The translations under genes were made by a program, and so were the position numbers. 47,613 nucleotides of DNA, taken from an uncultured Clostridia bacterium (GTDB lineage: Bacteria > Bacillota_I > Bacilli_A > RF39 > UBA660). The DNA lies in the NCBI GenBank assembly GCA_947165365.1, contig CAMVAF010000008.1, positions 1 to 47,613 of the forward strand, given 5' to 3'. This document shows, one piece after another, positions 32,555 to 40,584 of this stretch; position 1 is the stretch's first letter, and each line of letters opens with the position of its first letter. The notes beneath the pieces are model-generated. The model was not told the DNA's origin. It was given only the letters and a program-made list of their open reading frames with translations, and searched no databases.

Positions 32555-32758
32555 ATGGATATTTATAATAATATTGATTTTGATAAATTAAGGGAAGATT
32601 TGACAAATTATGTTGGTACTGCAATTAACATTATTCCTATAGCGCAATATGATTTATTAAGAATTATGAATTGTCGTGATGAAGAGTTACTATTTATTGC
32701 AAAAGAATTTAATTTTGATTTGTCAAATTATTTTTATAATATAGATAATTATAAATAG
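32555..32758 (+). CDS. small hypothetical protein before GGDEF gene
   Basis: 67 residues, soluble, acidic, helix-rich (DIDFDKLREDLTNYVGTAINIIPIAQYDLLRIMNCRDEELLFIAKEF given in parts: KLREDLTNYVG, AQYDLLRIMN, DEELLFIAKEF). Not recognised. AAAGGGG lies 7 bases before the ATG, and it is 8 bases from the GGDEF gene, so the two form one transcript from the consensus promoter at 32504-32532. It could be a partner or regulator of the cyclase-like protein, but this is position only. Confidence 0.6.
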   Translation: MDIYNNIDFDKLREDLTNYVGTAINIIPIAQYDLLRIMNCRDEELLFIAKEFNFDLSNYFYNIDNYK

Positions 32759-32766
32759 GGGGTTTT

Positions 32767-33762
32767 ATGAATAATAGATTAAAGAAGGATAATCTAGATT
32801 CTTATTTTGTTGGATATAGCATTTTAACAAAGGGTTTAGATGAAAAAAATTTCTATGACGGTATAAGTAAATCTTTATTTATTATTAAATTATTTACTTC
32901 AAGTAGTGATGTTATTTTATATAAATTAAAAGATGATGGAGTATATTATCATTTTAATAATAGTAATAAATTATCCCGAAATATTGATTATGTTAATAGA
33001 ATAATTAATTATAAAGAATTAAATATAAATAATCAAGAATATCTTAAAATTCAAAATGGTAATATTAATAAATTAATTCTCATACCAATTAGTTATGATA
33101 ATCATAATTATTCTTTAGTTTTATTAGATTCTATAATAGATGATGATCAATTAAAAATATTAACAGGAGTATTAAAGAAAACACTAACTATCCTTTTATC
33201 TAAAATGGATATGTATCAAGATATTAGAAAAAAAGGAGAAAAAGATGCTTTAACAGGTTTAGATAATCGTCTTGTTTATAATAGCATGATAGAATATTTA
33301 AAGAATAATTCTAATCAACCATTTTCTTTTGCAATACTTGATTTATTTAGATTAAAATATGTTAATGACCATTTAGGTTATGCATATGGAGATATGTATA
33401 TTAAAGAATGTGCTGAAATAATTAAATCTTATTTTCCTAAATATCATTTATCTAAAGATAATAATGGAAATATTACCAAAATAAAAACTGGTGATCAAGT
33501 ATTCAGAATTGGTGGAGATGAGTTTGCGGTTATTTCAACAGAAAAATCTCAATATGAATTATCAAATATTATTGAGTATTTTACCAATAATGTAACTATT
33601 ACTTTGCCAACAGAAGAAAATTTAATTTTAAAAATTAATTATGGTATTTCTGAAAGAATAAGTGATGAAAATCCAGAAGATGTTTTTAAAAGAGCGAATG
33701 ATAATTTATCAGATAATAAAAAAATAATGTATGCAATAGTAGGTATTGAAAGAAGAAGATAG
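32767..33762 (+). CDS. GGDEF-domain protein with noncanonical metal-site segment
   Basis: 331 residues, no membrane helix. The first 155 look like a GAF-type sensor domain (LDEKNFYDGISKSLFIIKLF..., VDYHF). The GGDEF domain starts at KDALTGLDNRLVYN (about 163) and has an intact RIGGDEFAV (about 244-252), so the product-binding signature is kept. In the first metal region the usual DxD-F is DLFRLKYVND, so the second Asp is Phe. It may be a weak or inactive diguanylate cyclase. No EAL or PilZ protein is in the window. AGGGGG precedes the ATG. Confidence 0.82.
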   Translation: MNNRLKKDNLDSYFVGYSILTKGLDEKNFYDGISKSLFIIKLFTSSSDVILYKLKDDGVYYHFNNSNKLSRNIDYVNRIINYKELNINNQEYLKIQNGNINKLILIPISYDNHNYSLVLLDSIIDDDQLKILTGVLKKTLTILLSKMDMYQDIRKKGEKDALTGLDNRLVYNSMIEYLKNNSNQPFSFAILDLFRLKYVNDHLGYAYGDMYIKECAEIIKSYFPKYHLSKDNNGNITKIKTGDQVFRIGGDEFAVISTEKSQYELSNIIEYFTNNVTITLPTEENLILKINYGISERISDENPEDVFKRANDNLSDNKKIMYAIVGIERRR

Positions 33763-33787
33763 CTTCTTTTTTTCTTTTTTAAAAAAA

Positions 33788-33829
33788 TTAGCAATCTCTA
33801 TTGACAACTGCTAAAAATAGTGATATAAC
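33788..33829 (+). promoter_or_regulatory. hsp20 promoter with degenerate CIRCE operator
   Basis: TTAGCAATC (33788-33796), 9 bases, AACTGCTAA (33806-33814) is the exact 9-9-9 layout of a CIRCE element (consensus TTAGCACTC-N9-GAGTGCTAA); the left half has one and the right half two mismatches. It overlaps TTGACA (33801-33806), which with TATAAC (33824-33829) and a 17-base spacer is the promoter of hsp20. HrcA would be the expected repressor. Confidence 0.7.
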
Positions 33830-33906
33830 ATAATTGTAACAAGAAAAAGAATAAATGTTACAGGTAACTAATATTATTATGAGTTATTAAAAAGGAGATG
33901 ATAATT

Positions 33907-34323
33907 ATGATGTTAGTTCCAAGAAGAGGTAATTTTGATTTATTTGATGATTTCTTTGATGAAGATGAATTCCTTCCTAAAAGAGAAAAAAATCTAATGA
34001 AAACAGATATCAAAGAAGATAAAAATAGATATCTATTGGATATAGATTTACCAGGATTTGAAAAGGAAAATATTAATTTATCTTTAAAAGATGGATACCT
34101 AAATGTATCAGCTGAAACCAAAAAAGAAGAAAAAAACAATGATGAAAAGATGGTAAGACGTGAAAGATTCTATGGTAAATGTTCAAGAAGTTTTTATGTT
34201 GGTGATAATATCCGTGAAGAAGATATTCATGCTGAGTTTAAAAATGGTATTTTAAAAGTTGAAGTTCCTAAAAAAGAAGAAATCAAAAATAAAGATACTA
34301 TTAAAAGAATTGAAATTAAATAA
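33907..34323 (+). CDS. hsp20: small heat-shock protein (Hsp20 / alpha-crystallin)
   Basis: ATP-independent holdase that binds unfolding proteins. About 138 residues: short N-terminal arm (NFDLFDDFFDED), the alpha-crystallin domain from KTDIKEDKNRYLLDIDLPGFEKENI (about 38 on) to the AEFKNGILKVEVPKKE box (the conserved GILxVxxP motif). AGGAG lies 9 bases upstream of the chosen ATG; a further ATG follows at once, and an earlier one at 33898 lies too close to the site. It stands alone, with a CIRCE-like operator and a following terminator. Confidence 0.9.
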   Translation: MMLVPRRGNFDLFDDFFDEDEFLPKREKNLMKTDIKEDKNRYLLDIDLPGFEKENINLSLKDGYLNVSAETKKEEKNNDEKMVRRERFYGKCSRSFYVGDNIREEDIHAEFKNGILKVEVPKKEEIKNKDTIKRIEIK

Positions 34324-34328
34324 AATAC

Positions 34329-34359
34329 AAGATATAGATGAAATACTCTATATCTTTTA
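34329..34359 (+). terminator. intrinsic terminator after hsp20
   Basis: AAGATATAG and CTATATCTT form a 9-bp stem (loop ATGAAATACT), followed by a T-rich run. Confidence 0.7.
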
Positions 34360-34477
34360 TTATCATATATTAATTAATATCTAATTTTTTTACTTATTTG
34401 ACATAACACCTATGTTATCACACACAACTTGAAAGAAGGTTTTTTGGTAAGAAGTAAGTAAAGTTATCGAAGAAAAT

Positions 34478-34505
34478 GAGTCAAAGTAATTTGATTCTTT
34501 TTCTT
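34478..34505 (+). terminator. second hairpin-T terminator before rarA
   Basis: GAGTCAAA pairs with TTTGATTC (one G-U), loop GTAA, followed by TTTTTC. Between the two terminators (34360-34477) no gene is seen; TTGACA (34398) and a palindrome ATAACA-CCTA-TGTTAT are present, but no matching -10, so a small RNA here is only a possibility. Confidence 0.55.
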
Positions 34506-34509
34506 ATTA

Positions 34510-34538
34510 TTGTTCAAAAGTAATAATTATAGTATAAT
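34510..34538 (+). promoter_or_regulatory. promoter of rarA
   Basis: TTGTTC (34510-34515) and TATAAT (34533-34538) with a 17-base spacer, 21 bases before the start codon. Confidence 0.6.
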
Positions 34539-34559
34539 GATATATGAATTGGAGGATTT

Positions 34560-35909
34560 ATGGAACAACAATCTCTATTTGAAAATAAATTAGCAGAACC
34601 TCTTGCAGCTAGAATGAGACCAACATCCCTTGATGAATTTGTAGGACAAACTCATTTAATAGGTGAAGGTAAAATACTAAGAAGAATGATTGAAAGTGAT
34701 AATATTACATCAATGATATTTTGGGGACCCCCAGGTGTTGGTAAAACAACCCTTGCAAGAATAATTGCTACAAAAACAAAATCAGAGTTTATCACTTTTT
34801 CAGCAGTAACATCAGGAATTAAAGAAATAAAAAATGTTATGGAGGATGCTGATAAAAATAAACATTTAGGAGTTAGAACCATTGTTTTTGTAGATGAAAT
34901 TCATCGTTTTAATAAAGCTCAGCAAGATGCCTTTTTGCCATATGTTGAAAAAGGTTCCATTATTTTAATAGGAGCTACAACAGAAAATCCTTCATTTGAA
35001 GTAAATAACGCTTTATTATCTAGGTGTAGGGTCTTTGTTTTAAAAGAGTTAAGTGAAGAGGATATTTATTCATTACTAGAAAGAGCTATAACAGATAAAA
35101 GAGGTTATGGCGAGGAAATGATTGATATATCAGATGATAATCTAAAGTTAATTGCTAGTTTTGCTAATGGAGATGCCCGAAACGCTTTATCCATGCTTGA
35201 TATGATAATAATAAATAGTGATACCAATAAAAATGGGGTAATAACTATTACCAAAGAAAGAATATTAGATAGTTTATCAAGAAAAAGTTTAATGTATGAT
35301 AAAAATGGTGAAGAACATTATAATATTATATCAGCTCTACATAAATCAATGAGAAATAGTGACCCTGATGCTGCTGTTTATTGGTTATCCCGTATGTTAG
35401 AAAGTGGAGAAGATCCATTATATATAGCAAGAAGAATCACAAGATTTGCCTCGGAAGATATAGGCTTAGCGGATACCAATGCTTTAAATGTGGCTATAAA
35501 TGTTTATCAGGCCTGTCATTTTATTGGTATGCCAGAGTGTTCTGTTCATTTAACTGAAGCTGTTATTTATATGTCTCTTGCCCCTAAATCAAATTCCTGT
35601 GATGTTGCTTACATGATGGCAAGTCATGATGCTAAAGAAACACTATCTGAACCAGTTCCATTAATTATTAGAAACGCTCCTACTAAGTTAATGAAAGAAT
35701 TAGACTATGGTAAGGGATATCAATATGCTCATGATTCAATAGATAAACTAACTACTATGGATTGTCTACCAAAATCATTAATTGGTAAAACATACTATAA
35801 TCCTGGTGTTAAGGGAAATGAAATAAAGTTTAAAGAAAGACTTGAAAAAATAAAAGAATGGAAAAGAGTACATAAGGAATTAGAAAAAAATGGAAAAACT
35901 TCAAATTAA
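34560..35909 (+). CDS. rarA: replication-associated recombination protein RarA (MgsA)
   Basis: AAA+ ATPase of the RarA/MgsA/WRNIP1 family acting at stalled replication forks. 449 residues: N-terminal RPTSLDEFVGQTHLIG, Walker A GPPGVGKTT (about 58-66), Walker B VFVDEIHRFNKAQQDAFLP (about 112-130), sensor 1 IGATTENPSFEVN, and a C-terminal tetramerisation part with YWLSRMLESGEDPLYIARR. GGAGG precedes the ATG by 5 bases. The gene overlaps the next start by 20 bases. Length and motifs are typical. Confidence 0.95.
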   Translation: MEQQSLFENKLAEPLAARMRPTSLDEFVGQTHLIGEGKILRRMIESDNITSMIFWGPPGVGKTTLARIIATKTKSEFITFSAVTSGIKEIKNVMEDADKNKHLGVRTIVFVDEIHRFNKAQQDAFLPYVEKGSIILIGATTENPSFEVNNALLSRCRVFVLKELSEEDIYSLLERAITDKRGYGEEMIDISDDNLKLIASFANGDARNALSMLDMIIINSDTNKNGVITITKERILDSLSRKSLMYDKNGEEHYNIISALHKSMRNSDPDAAVYWLSRMLESGEDPLYIARRITRFASEDIGLADTNALNVAINVYQACHFIGMPECSVHLTEAVIYMSLAPKSNSCDVAYMMASHDAKETLSEPVPLIIRNAPTKLMKELDYGKGYQYAHDSIDKLTTMDCLPKSLIGKTYYNPGVKGNEIKFKERLEKIKEWKRVHKELEKNGKTSN

Positions 35910-36558
35910 TAATAAAATAATTAATATTTATTATAATGAAATAAAAGATAATATGCCATTAATTATCAATAATAGTTATAATGATGATGGAGAAAATCTT
36001 TATAGGGAATGCCTTAATTTAAATATTAAAAATTTTATTTTAGTAAATATATCAAATATTGATTGGGATAGAGAAATGTCTCCTTGGAAAATAAAACCAA
36101 TTTTTGATGATGATAATTATATGGGAGAAGCATCTAAATATCTATTAGAACTTACTGATATAATTATCCCCAAAATAGTGGATAAATTAAATATTAAACC
36201 AAGTTATTATATTTTATCAGGATATTCTTTGAGCGCTTTATTTGCTATTTATTCTTTATATAAAACTAATAAATTTACAAGAATAGTTGCAGCTTCTCCA
36301 TCACTTTGGTATCCAACTTTTACAGAGTATATGAAAGAAAATAATCTTTATATACCAGATAAAATATATTTATCCCTTGGAGATAAAGAAAAAGATTCAC
36401 ATAATGAAATATTAAAAACAATATATGATAAAATGATTGAAACATATAATTATTTAAAAGATAAAAATATTGATGTTACACTAACTATGAATAATGGAGG
36501 TCATTTTAATGATATTGATAAAAGAGTAGCTAAAGGTATTAAAAATATTTTAGAATAG
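35890..36558 (+). CDS. alpha/beta-hydrolase fold esterase-type protein
   Basis: 222 residues, similar in layout to esterase-D or siderophore-esterase type hydrolases. Nucleophile elbow GYSLSA (about residue 114-119) with Ser, then IVAASPSLWYP, an acidic residue in YLSLGDKEKDSH and a C-terminal His in NNGGHFNDID, which make a plausible Ser-Asp/Glu-His triad. No signal peptide. It starts within the end of rarA (20-base overlap) with AAGGAA upstream, and lies 10 bases before a kinase-like gene. The substrate is unknown. Confidence 0.72.
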   Translation: MEKLQINNKIINIYYNEIKDNMPLIINNSYNDDGENLYRECLNLNIKNFILVNISNIDWDREMSPWKIKPIFDDDNYMGEASKYLLELTDIIIPKIVDKLNIKPSYYILSGYSLSALFAIYSLYKTNKFTRIVAASPSLWYPTFTEYMKENNLYIPDKIYLSLGDKEKDSHNEILKTIYDKMIETYNYLKDKNIDVTLTMNNGGHFNDIDKRVAKGIKNILE

Positions 36559-36568
36559 GAGAATAGTT

Positions 36569-37300
36569 ATGAAAGAGGTTAAAGTATCACCAGAAGAACT
36601 TAAAAATATTATTGATAATAGTAAAATAATAGGTAGTGGTTTTTTTGGAACAGTATTTACATATAAAGATCATTTAATTAAACTTGATAAATCCTTATTT
36701 AAATTACTAGATATTAATGATATTAGATTTGCTAAAGAATTAATAGAAGATCATTATAAATATTCCGATCAAAGAGAAGATTTTAATGATCGAGATCAAA
36801 TAGAATATTTATCAAATCATCAAAAGGATATAAAATATACTAAATTACCAGAAGGTATCGTAACTTTGAAAGAAGTTAATTCTAAAGTTAATGGTATTAG
36901 TCCTGGAATAATTATTCCATATCATAAAGATCATCAAAAATTAGAAAAATTATCTAAAAAAGATTATCAAAAAGTATTAATAGTTTTAAAAAATCTATTA
37001 TTAGCAGTAAAAGAACTTGCAGATAATAGAATAGCGCAAGAAGATTTAATAGAAGCAAATTCCAAAAAAAGAGATAAATATAATGTTTTATTTAAAGAAA
37101 CAACACCTCAAATTATTGATTTATCAGGTGATTTAGTAGCAGAAGGAGAATATTTTATTAATGCTAAAGAAATGTATAATCAATTAGGTCATATTATTTT
37201 TAATTTTATTGATAATCAAGATATTAAGAAAGAAGAATTAACATCCTTTGAAGAAAATAAAGAACTATTAGAAGAATTTGCAAGAAAGATATCAAAGTAG
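36569..37300 (+). CDS. protein-kinase-like protein with altered catalytic loop
   Basis: 243 residues, no membrane helix. The N-lobe starts with a glycine-rich loop IIGSGFFGTVFTYKDHLIKL (about 20-39), where the Lys of LIKL fits the ATP-contacting Lys. In the C-lobe RIAQEDLIEAN (about 154-164) stands where HRDLKPEN would be, giving Gln for His and Glu for Arg but keeping Asp, Leu and Asn; QIIDLSG (about 186) stands for DFG. This suggests a divergent kinase or pseudokinase fold. AGGAG precedes the ATG. A terminator overlaps the stop. Its target is unknown; the family is inferred from the pattern only. Confidence 0.6.
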   Translation: MKEVKVSPEELKNIIDNSKIIGSGFFGTVFTYKDHLIKLDKSLFKLLDINDIRFAKELIEDHYKYSDQREDFNDRDQIEYLSNHQKDIKYTKLPEGIVTLKEVNSKVNGISPGIIIPYHKDHQKLEKLSKKDYQKVLIVLKNLLLAVKELADNRIAQEDLIEANSKKRDKYNVLFKETTPQIIDLSGDLVAEGEYFINAKEMYNQLGHIIFNFIDNQDIKKEELTSFEENKELLEEFARKISK

Positions 37301-37321
37301 TTGAAAAAGACTACTTTTTTT
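37294..37321 (+). terminator. intrinsic terminator overlapping kinase-like gene stop
   Basis: AAAGTAGT and ACTACTTT (8 bp) followed by T; the stem contains the TAG stop codon and its loop begins the -35 of the next promoter. Confidence 0.75.
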
Positions 37322-37380
37322 GATATGATTAAAGAGTAATAAAGATAAAAAGGGATTGATGCTATTTTAGCATCTTTTTC
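37301..37380 (+). promoter_or_regulatory. dUTPase promoter and leader with a terminator-like hairpin
   Basis: TTGAAA (37301-37306) and TATGAT (37324-37329) with a 17-base spacer start a leader of about 60 bases. It contains GATGCTA/TAGCATC (37358-37374, loop TTT) followed by TTTTT, an intrinsic terminator placed before the gene, as in transcription attenuation. No anti-terminator partner or known riboswitch is recognised. Confidence 0.55.
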
Positions 37381-37395
37381 TATAGAGAGGTTTAT

Positions 37396-37866
37396 ATGAA
37401 TTGGAATGATGTTTATAAAGAAAATATAAAATTAGATAAAATGTTTTATGATAATCCAAGCATTGATATAATTAATAAAAATAAATTAGAATTACTTGTA
37501 GAGTTTTCTGAGTTTGCTAATGAAACAAAATGTTTTAAATATTGGAGTAGTAAAACTCCTAATAAAGATATGATGTTGGAAGAATTAGCTGACTGTTTTA
37601 TTATGACTTTAAGTTTTTTTAATCATTTAAAATTAGATTTAGATATTAATAATTTTAATTTAGATAAAGATAATATAAATTTATTCTTTAAATTATATAA
37701 ATTAGGGGTATCTTTTATTGATAAAGAAAGTGATATAATAATTAAAGATATTTTTAATACATTATTAAATATTGGTTATAATTTAAATTTAACTGATAAT
37801 GATATGATTACTTCATGTCTTAATAAAATAAATAAAAATAAATTAAGAATAAAGGATGGATATTAA
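37396..37866 (+). CDS. dimeric dUTPase-type protein
   Basis: 156 residues of the all-alpha NTP-pyrophosphatase (dUTPase_2) family. Hydrolyses dUTP to dUMP, which keeps uracil out of DNA and feeds thymidylate synthase. Seen: LLVEFSEFANETKCFKYWS (about residues 32-50; the ExxE metal motif and the W) and MLEELADCFIMTLSFF (about 58-73; the second E..D motif). GAGAGG is 5 bases before the ATG. Stop overlaps the next start (TAATG). The substrate dUTP is by family; other pyrimidine NTPs are possible. Confidence 0.82.
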   Translation: MNWNDVYKENIKLDKMFYDNPSIDIINKNKLELLVEFSEFANETKCFKYWSSKTPNKDMMLEELADCFIMTLSFFNHLKLDLDINNFNLDKDNINLFFKLYKLGVSFIDKESDIIIKDIFNTLLNIGYNLNLTDNDMITSCLNKINKNKLRIKDGY

Positions 37867-38306
37867 TGAAAGATTATATTATTGTAGAAATAATCCCTAA
37901 TAAAATAATTAATGGTGATATAATACAGTTACAAGCGTTAAAAATAAAGAATCAAAAAATAATGGATCGAATGGATTATAGATTAAATTATGAACTAATT
38001 AATAATCCTGATTTAATAGATATGATTAGTTATGATAAAGATATGTTTATTTATACGAAAAAGAAAGATTTAATTATTAACGAATTTAAAAAGTTTGTGG
38101 AAGATATGGATATCTTTATTATTGATAATAATTATACAAGAAATTATTTAAAGAATATTAAAAATAATTTAGTATCTATTTTTGATTACTTAGATATTCC
38201 TAATAATGATGAATCATTTAATGAATTAATAAAAAAATATCAATTAGAAAATTCAAATCATTTAGTAGATTTATTATACGAAGCTATCACGTTTCATGAT
38301 GCTTAG
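37866..38306 (+). CDS. DnaQ-like exonuclease fold protein, probably catalytically inactive
   Basis: 146 residues. The pattern follows the DEDDh exonuclease family: a first strand YIIVEIIPNKIINGDIIQLQALKIKNQKI, matching F.IETT...D.IIQIGAVK, a middle part DMFIYTK..., a second strand IFIIDNNYTRNYLKN (where HNA.FD is expected) and an end HLVDLLYEAITFHDA like H.A..DA. The acidic residues of the first and second motifs are lost (VEII, DNNYT), so nuclease activity is unlikely. It starts on the last bases of the dUTPase gene and is followed by priA (14 bases between). A role as a replication-associated binding module is a guess. Confidence 0.5.
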   Translation: MKDYIIVEIIPNKIINGDIIQLQALKIKNQKIMDRMDYRLNYELINNPDLIDMISYDKDMFIYTKKKDLIINEFKKFVEDMDIFIIDNNYTRNYLKNIKNNLVSIFDYLDIPNNDESFNELIKKYQLENSNHLVDLLYEAITFHDA

Positions 38307-38319
38307 AAAGGATAATTAT

Positions 38320-40482
38320 ATGTATGTTAAAGTATTAGTCGAATTATCAGCTTTTAATATTGATAAGATGTTTACATATCATGTACCTAATGAATATATT
38401 AATGATATTAAAATAGGTATTAGAGTATTAGTACCATTTAATAATCAAGAATTAGAAGGTTTTATTTTAGAAATTGATAATGATTATGAAGATCCATTTG
38501 ATATTAAAGATATAATTAAAGTTATAGATAGTGAAGTAATATTAAATGATGAATTATTATTACTAGGTAAAAAGATAAGTCATGATACTTTATCAACATT
38601 AATTAGTTCCTATCAAGTAATGTTACCTCGTGCATTGAAAGCTAAAAATAAAAGTAAAATAGGTATTAAATATCAACAAATTGTTGAAATAGATAATTTA
38701 AATATTGATTTAACTGATAAACAACAAGAAATAATTAATAAAATTAATGAAAAAGGAAGATGCCTTTATAGTGAATTAAAGAAGATTAATTCATCAGTAG
38801 ATACGTTGTTAAAAAAGGGTGTTTTAAGAAAAATAGAAGTAGAAGAATACCGATTAAATATAGATGATAATTACAAGTATGTTAAACATAAATTAAATTC
38901 TGATCAAGAAAAAGTATTTCATGAAATAAAAAATAATTTTGGTAATAATAAACATTTTTTATTACATGGAATAACTGGTAGTGGTAAAACAGAAGTATAT
39001 ATGGAATTAATGGAAGAAGTAATTAAAAATAATAAAAAGTGTTTATTATTAGTTCCAGAAATTACTTTAACTAATCAAATTGCCAAAAGAATTATGGCAA
39101 GATTTAAGAACGTTGCCATCCTTCATTCTGGTCTATCAGAAGGAGAAAAATATGATGAATATAGAAAAATTAAAAGAGGGGAAGCGAATATCGTAATTGG
39201 AGCAAGAAGTGCTGTTTTTGCACCACTTTCTAATATCGGTATTATCATAATTGATGAGTGTCATACAAGTAGTTATTATCAAGATGTTATGCCAAGATAT
39301 GATGCAGTGGAAGTTGCAAAAGAAAGATGTTTGTATCATAGTTGTCCATTAGTTTTAGGTACAGCTACACCAACCATTGATATGTATGCAAGAGCAACTA
39401 AAAATATTTATCAATTATTAACTCTTGATAAAAGAGCAGGAGATGCTATTCCTCCTAAAGTAATAATTACTGACATGACAAAAGAAAAAAAAGTAGGAGA
39501 TACGTTCTTTTCAGAAACACTAGTTAATAAAATTAAAGAGAGATTATCTCATCATGAACAAGTTATATTATTACAAAATAGAAGAGGATATTCTAGTACC
39601 ATTATGTGTACTAATTGTGGACATACCATGAAATGTCCCAATTGTGATATTACCTTAACTTATCATAAAAATAAAGATATTATGAGATGTCACTACTGTG
39701 GTTACGCTACTAAAAAAATGATTAAATGTCCAAAATGTGATAGCAAAGATATTAAAGAATTAGGGTTAGGAACAGAGAAAGTAGAAGAAGATTTACATAA
39801 ATTATTTAATGAAGCTAGAATAGTTAGGATGGACTATGATACCACAAGTAAAAAAGGATCTCACGAAAAAATATTAAATGCTTTTGGAAATTTAGAATAT
39901 GATATTTTACTTGGTACACAGATGATTGCTAAAGGTCTTGACTTTGATAAAGTAACCCTAGTTGGAGTTATATCATGTGATAATTCTTTATTTATGCCAT
40001 CATATAAAAGTAGTGAAGATACCTATAATTTACTAAACCAAGTATCAGGAAGAAGTGGAAGAAGAAGTGTTCAAGGAGAAGTAGTAATTCAAACATATAA
40101 TCCTGATCATTATGCGATTGAACTATCTTCAAAAAATGATTATTTATCTTTTTATAATAGAGAAATGGAAGAGCGAAGAGAAGGTAAATATCCCCCTTAT
40201 TACTATTTATCGGAAGTAATAATTAAATCTGTTGATTATGAATTTTTATCACGTGAAGTTAATAAAATAAAAACTCTTTTAATTAATAAATTACCTGATA
40301 AAATAATCATTGGTCCTATGATGTTATATCCCTTTAAAGTAAATAATGTTAATCGTTTTGGAATAATTATTAAGTATAAAAAAGAATTAGATTTAAAGGA
40401 AATATTAAAAGGTTTAATAGATCACTATAAAGCTAATAGTAAAATAAAAATCGAAGTATCTTTTAATCCAAGAGATATTTAG
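38320..40482 (+). CDS. priA: primosomal protein N' (replication restart helicase PriA)
   Basis: 720 residues. N-terminal DNA 3'-end binding domain (MYVKVLVELSAFNIDKMFTYHVP), helicase with Walker A GITGSGKTEVY (about 212-222), a DECH box (IIIDECHTS; DEEH is common), QNRRGYSS, four zinc-binding pairs (CTNC, CPNC, CHYC, CPKC at about 430-470), and ATPase motifs V/VI with GLDF and SGRSGRR. The start at 38320 is preceded by AAAGGAT with 8 bases; ATGs at 38296/38299 lie in the previous gene's end. It would load the replisome at stalled forks, as does its neighbour RarA. Confidence 0.95.
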   Translation: MYVKVLVELSAFNIDKMFTYHVPNEYINDIKIGIRVLVPFNNQELEGFILEIDNDYEDPFDIKDIIKVIDSEVILNDELLLLGKKISHDTLSTLISSYQVMLPRALKAKNKSKIGIKYQQIVEIDNLNIDLTDKQQEIINKINEKGRCLYSELKKINSSVDTLLKKGVLRKIEVEEYRLNIDDNYKYVKHKLNSDQEKVFHEIKNNFGNNKHFLLHGITGSGKTEVYMELMEEVIKNNKKCLLLVPEITLTNQIAKRIMARFKNVAILHSGLSEGEKYDEYRKIKRGEANIVIGARSAVFAPLSNIGIIIIDECHTSSYYQDVMPRYDAVEVAKERCLYHSCPLVLGTATPTIDMYARATKNIYQLLTLDKRAGDAIPPKVIITDMTKEKKVGDTFFSETLVNKIKERLSHHEQVILLQNRRGYSSTIMCTNCGHTMKCPNCDITLTYHKNKDIMRCHYCGYATKKMIKCPKCDSKDIKELGLGTEKVEEDLHKLFNEARIVRMDYDTTSKKGSHEKILNAFGNLEYDILLGTQMIAKGLDFDKVTLVGVISCDNSLFMPSYKSSEDTYNLLNQVSGRSGRRSVQGEVVIQTYNPDHYAIELSSKNDYLSFYNREMEERREGKYPPYYYLSEVIIKSVDYEFLSREVNKIKTLLINKLPDKIIIGPMMLYPFKVNNVNRFGIIIKYKKELDLKEILKGLIDHYKANSKIKIEVSFNPRDI

Positions 40483-40520
40483 AATAATTATAAATTAAGC
40501 ACATATAATAATATAGATGG

Positions 40521-40539
40521 TTATAGTTGTTAACTATAA
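40521..40539 (+). other. hairpin between priA and its terminator
   Basis: TTATAGTT and AACTATAA form a perfect 8-bp stem with loop GTT. No T-run follows. It could help termination with the next hairpin. Confidence 0.4.
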
Positions 40540-40543
40540 GATC

Positions 40544-40565
40544 AAGCACAAATGTGCTTTTTTTG
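40544..40565 (+). terminator. intrinsic terminator after priA
   Basis: AAGCAC and GTGCTT form a stem with loop AAAT followed by seven T residues. Confidence 0.8.
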
Positions 40566-40584
40566 TATGATAATTTATAATATT

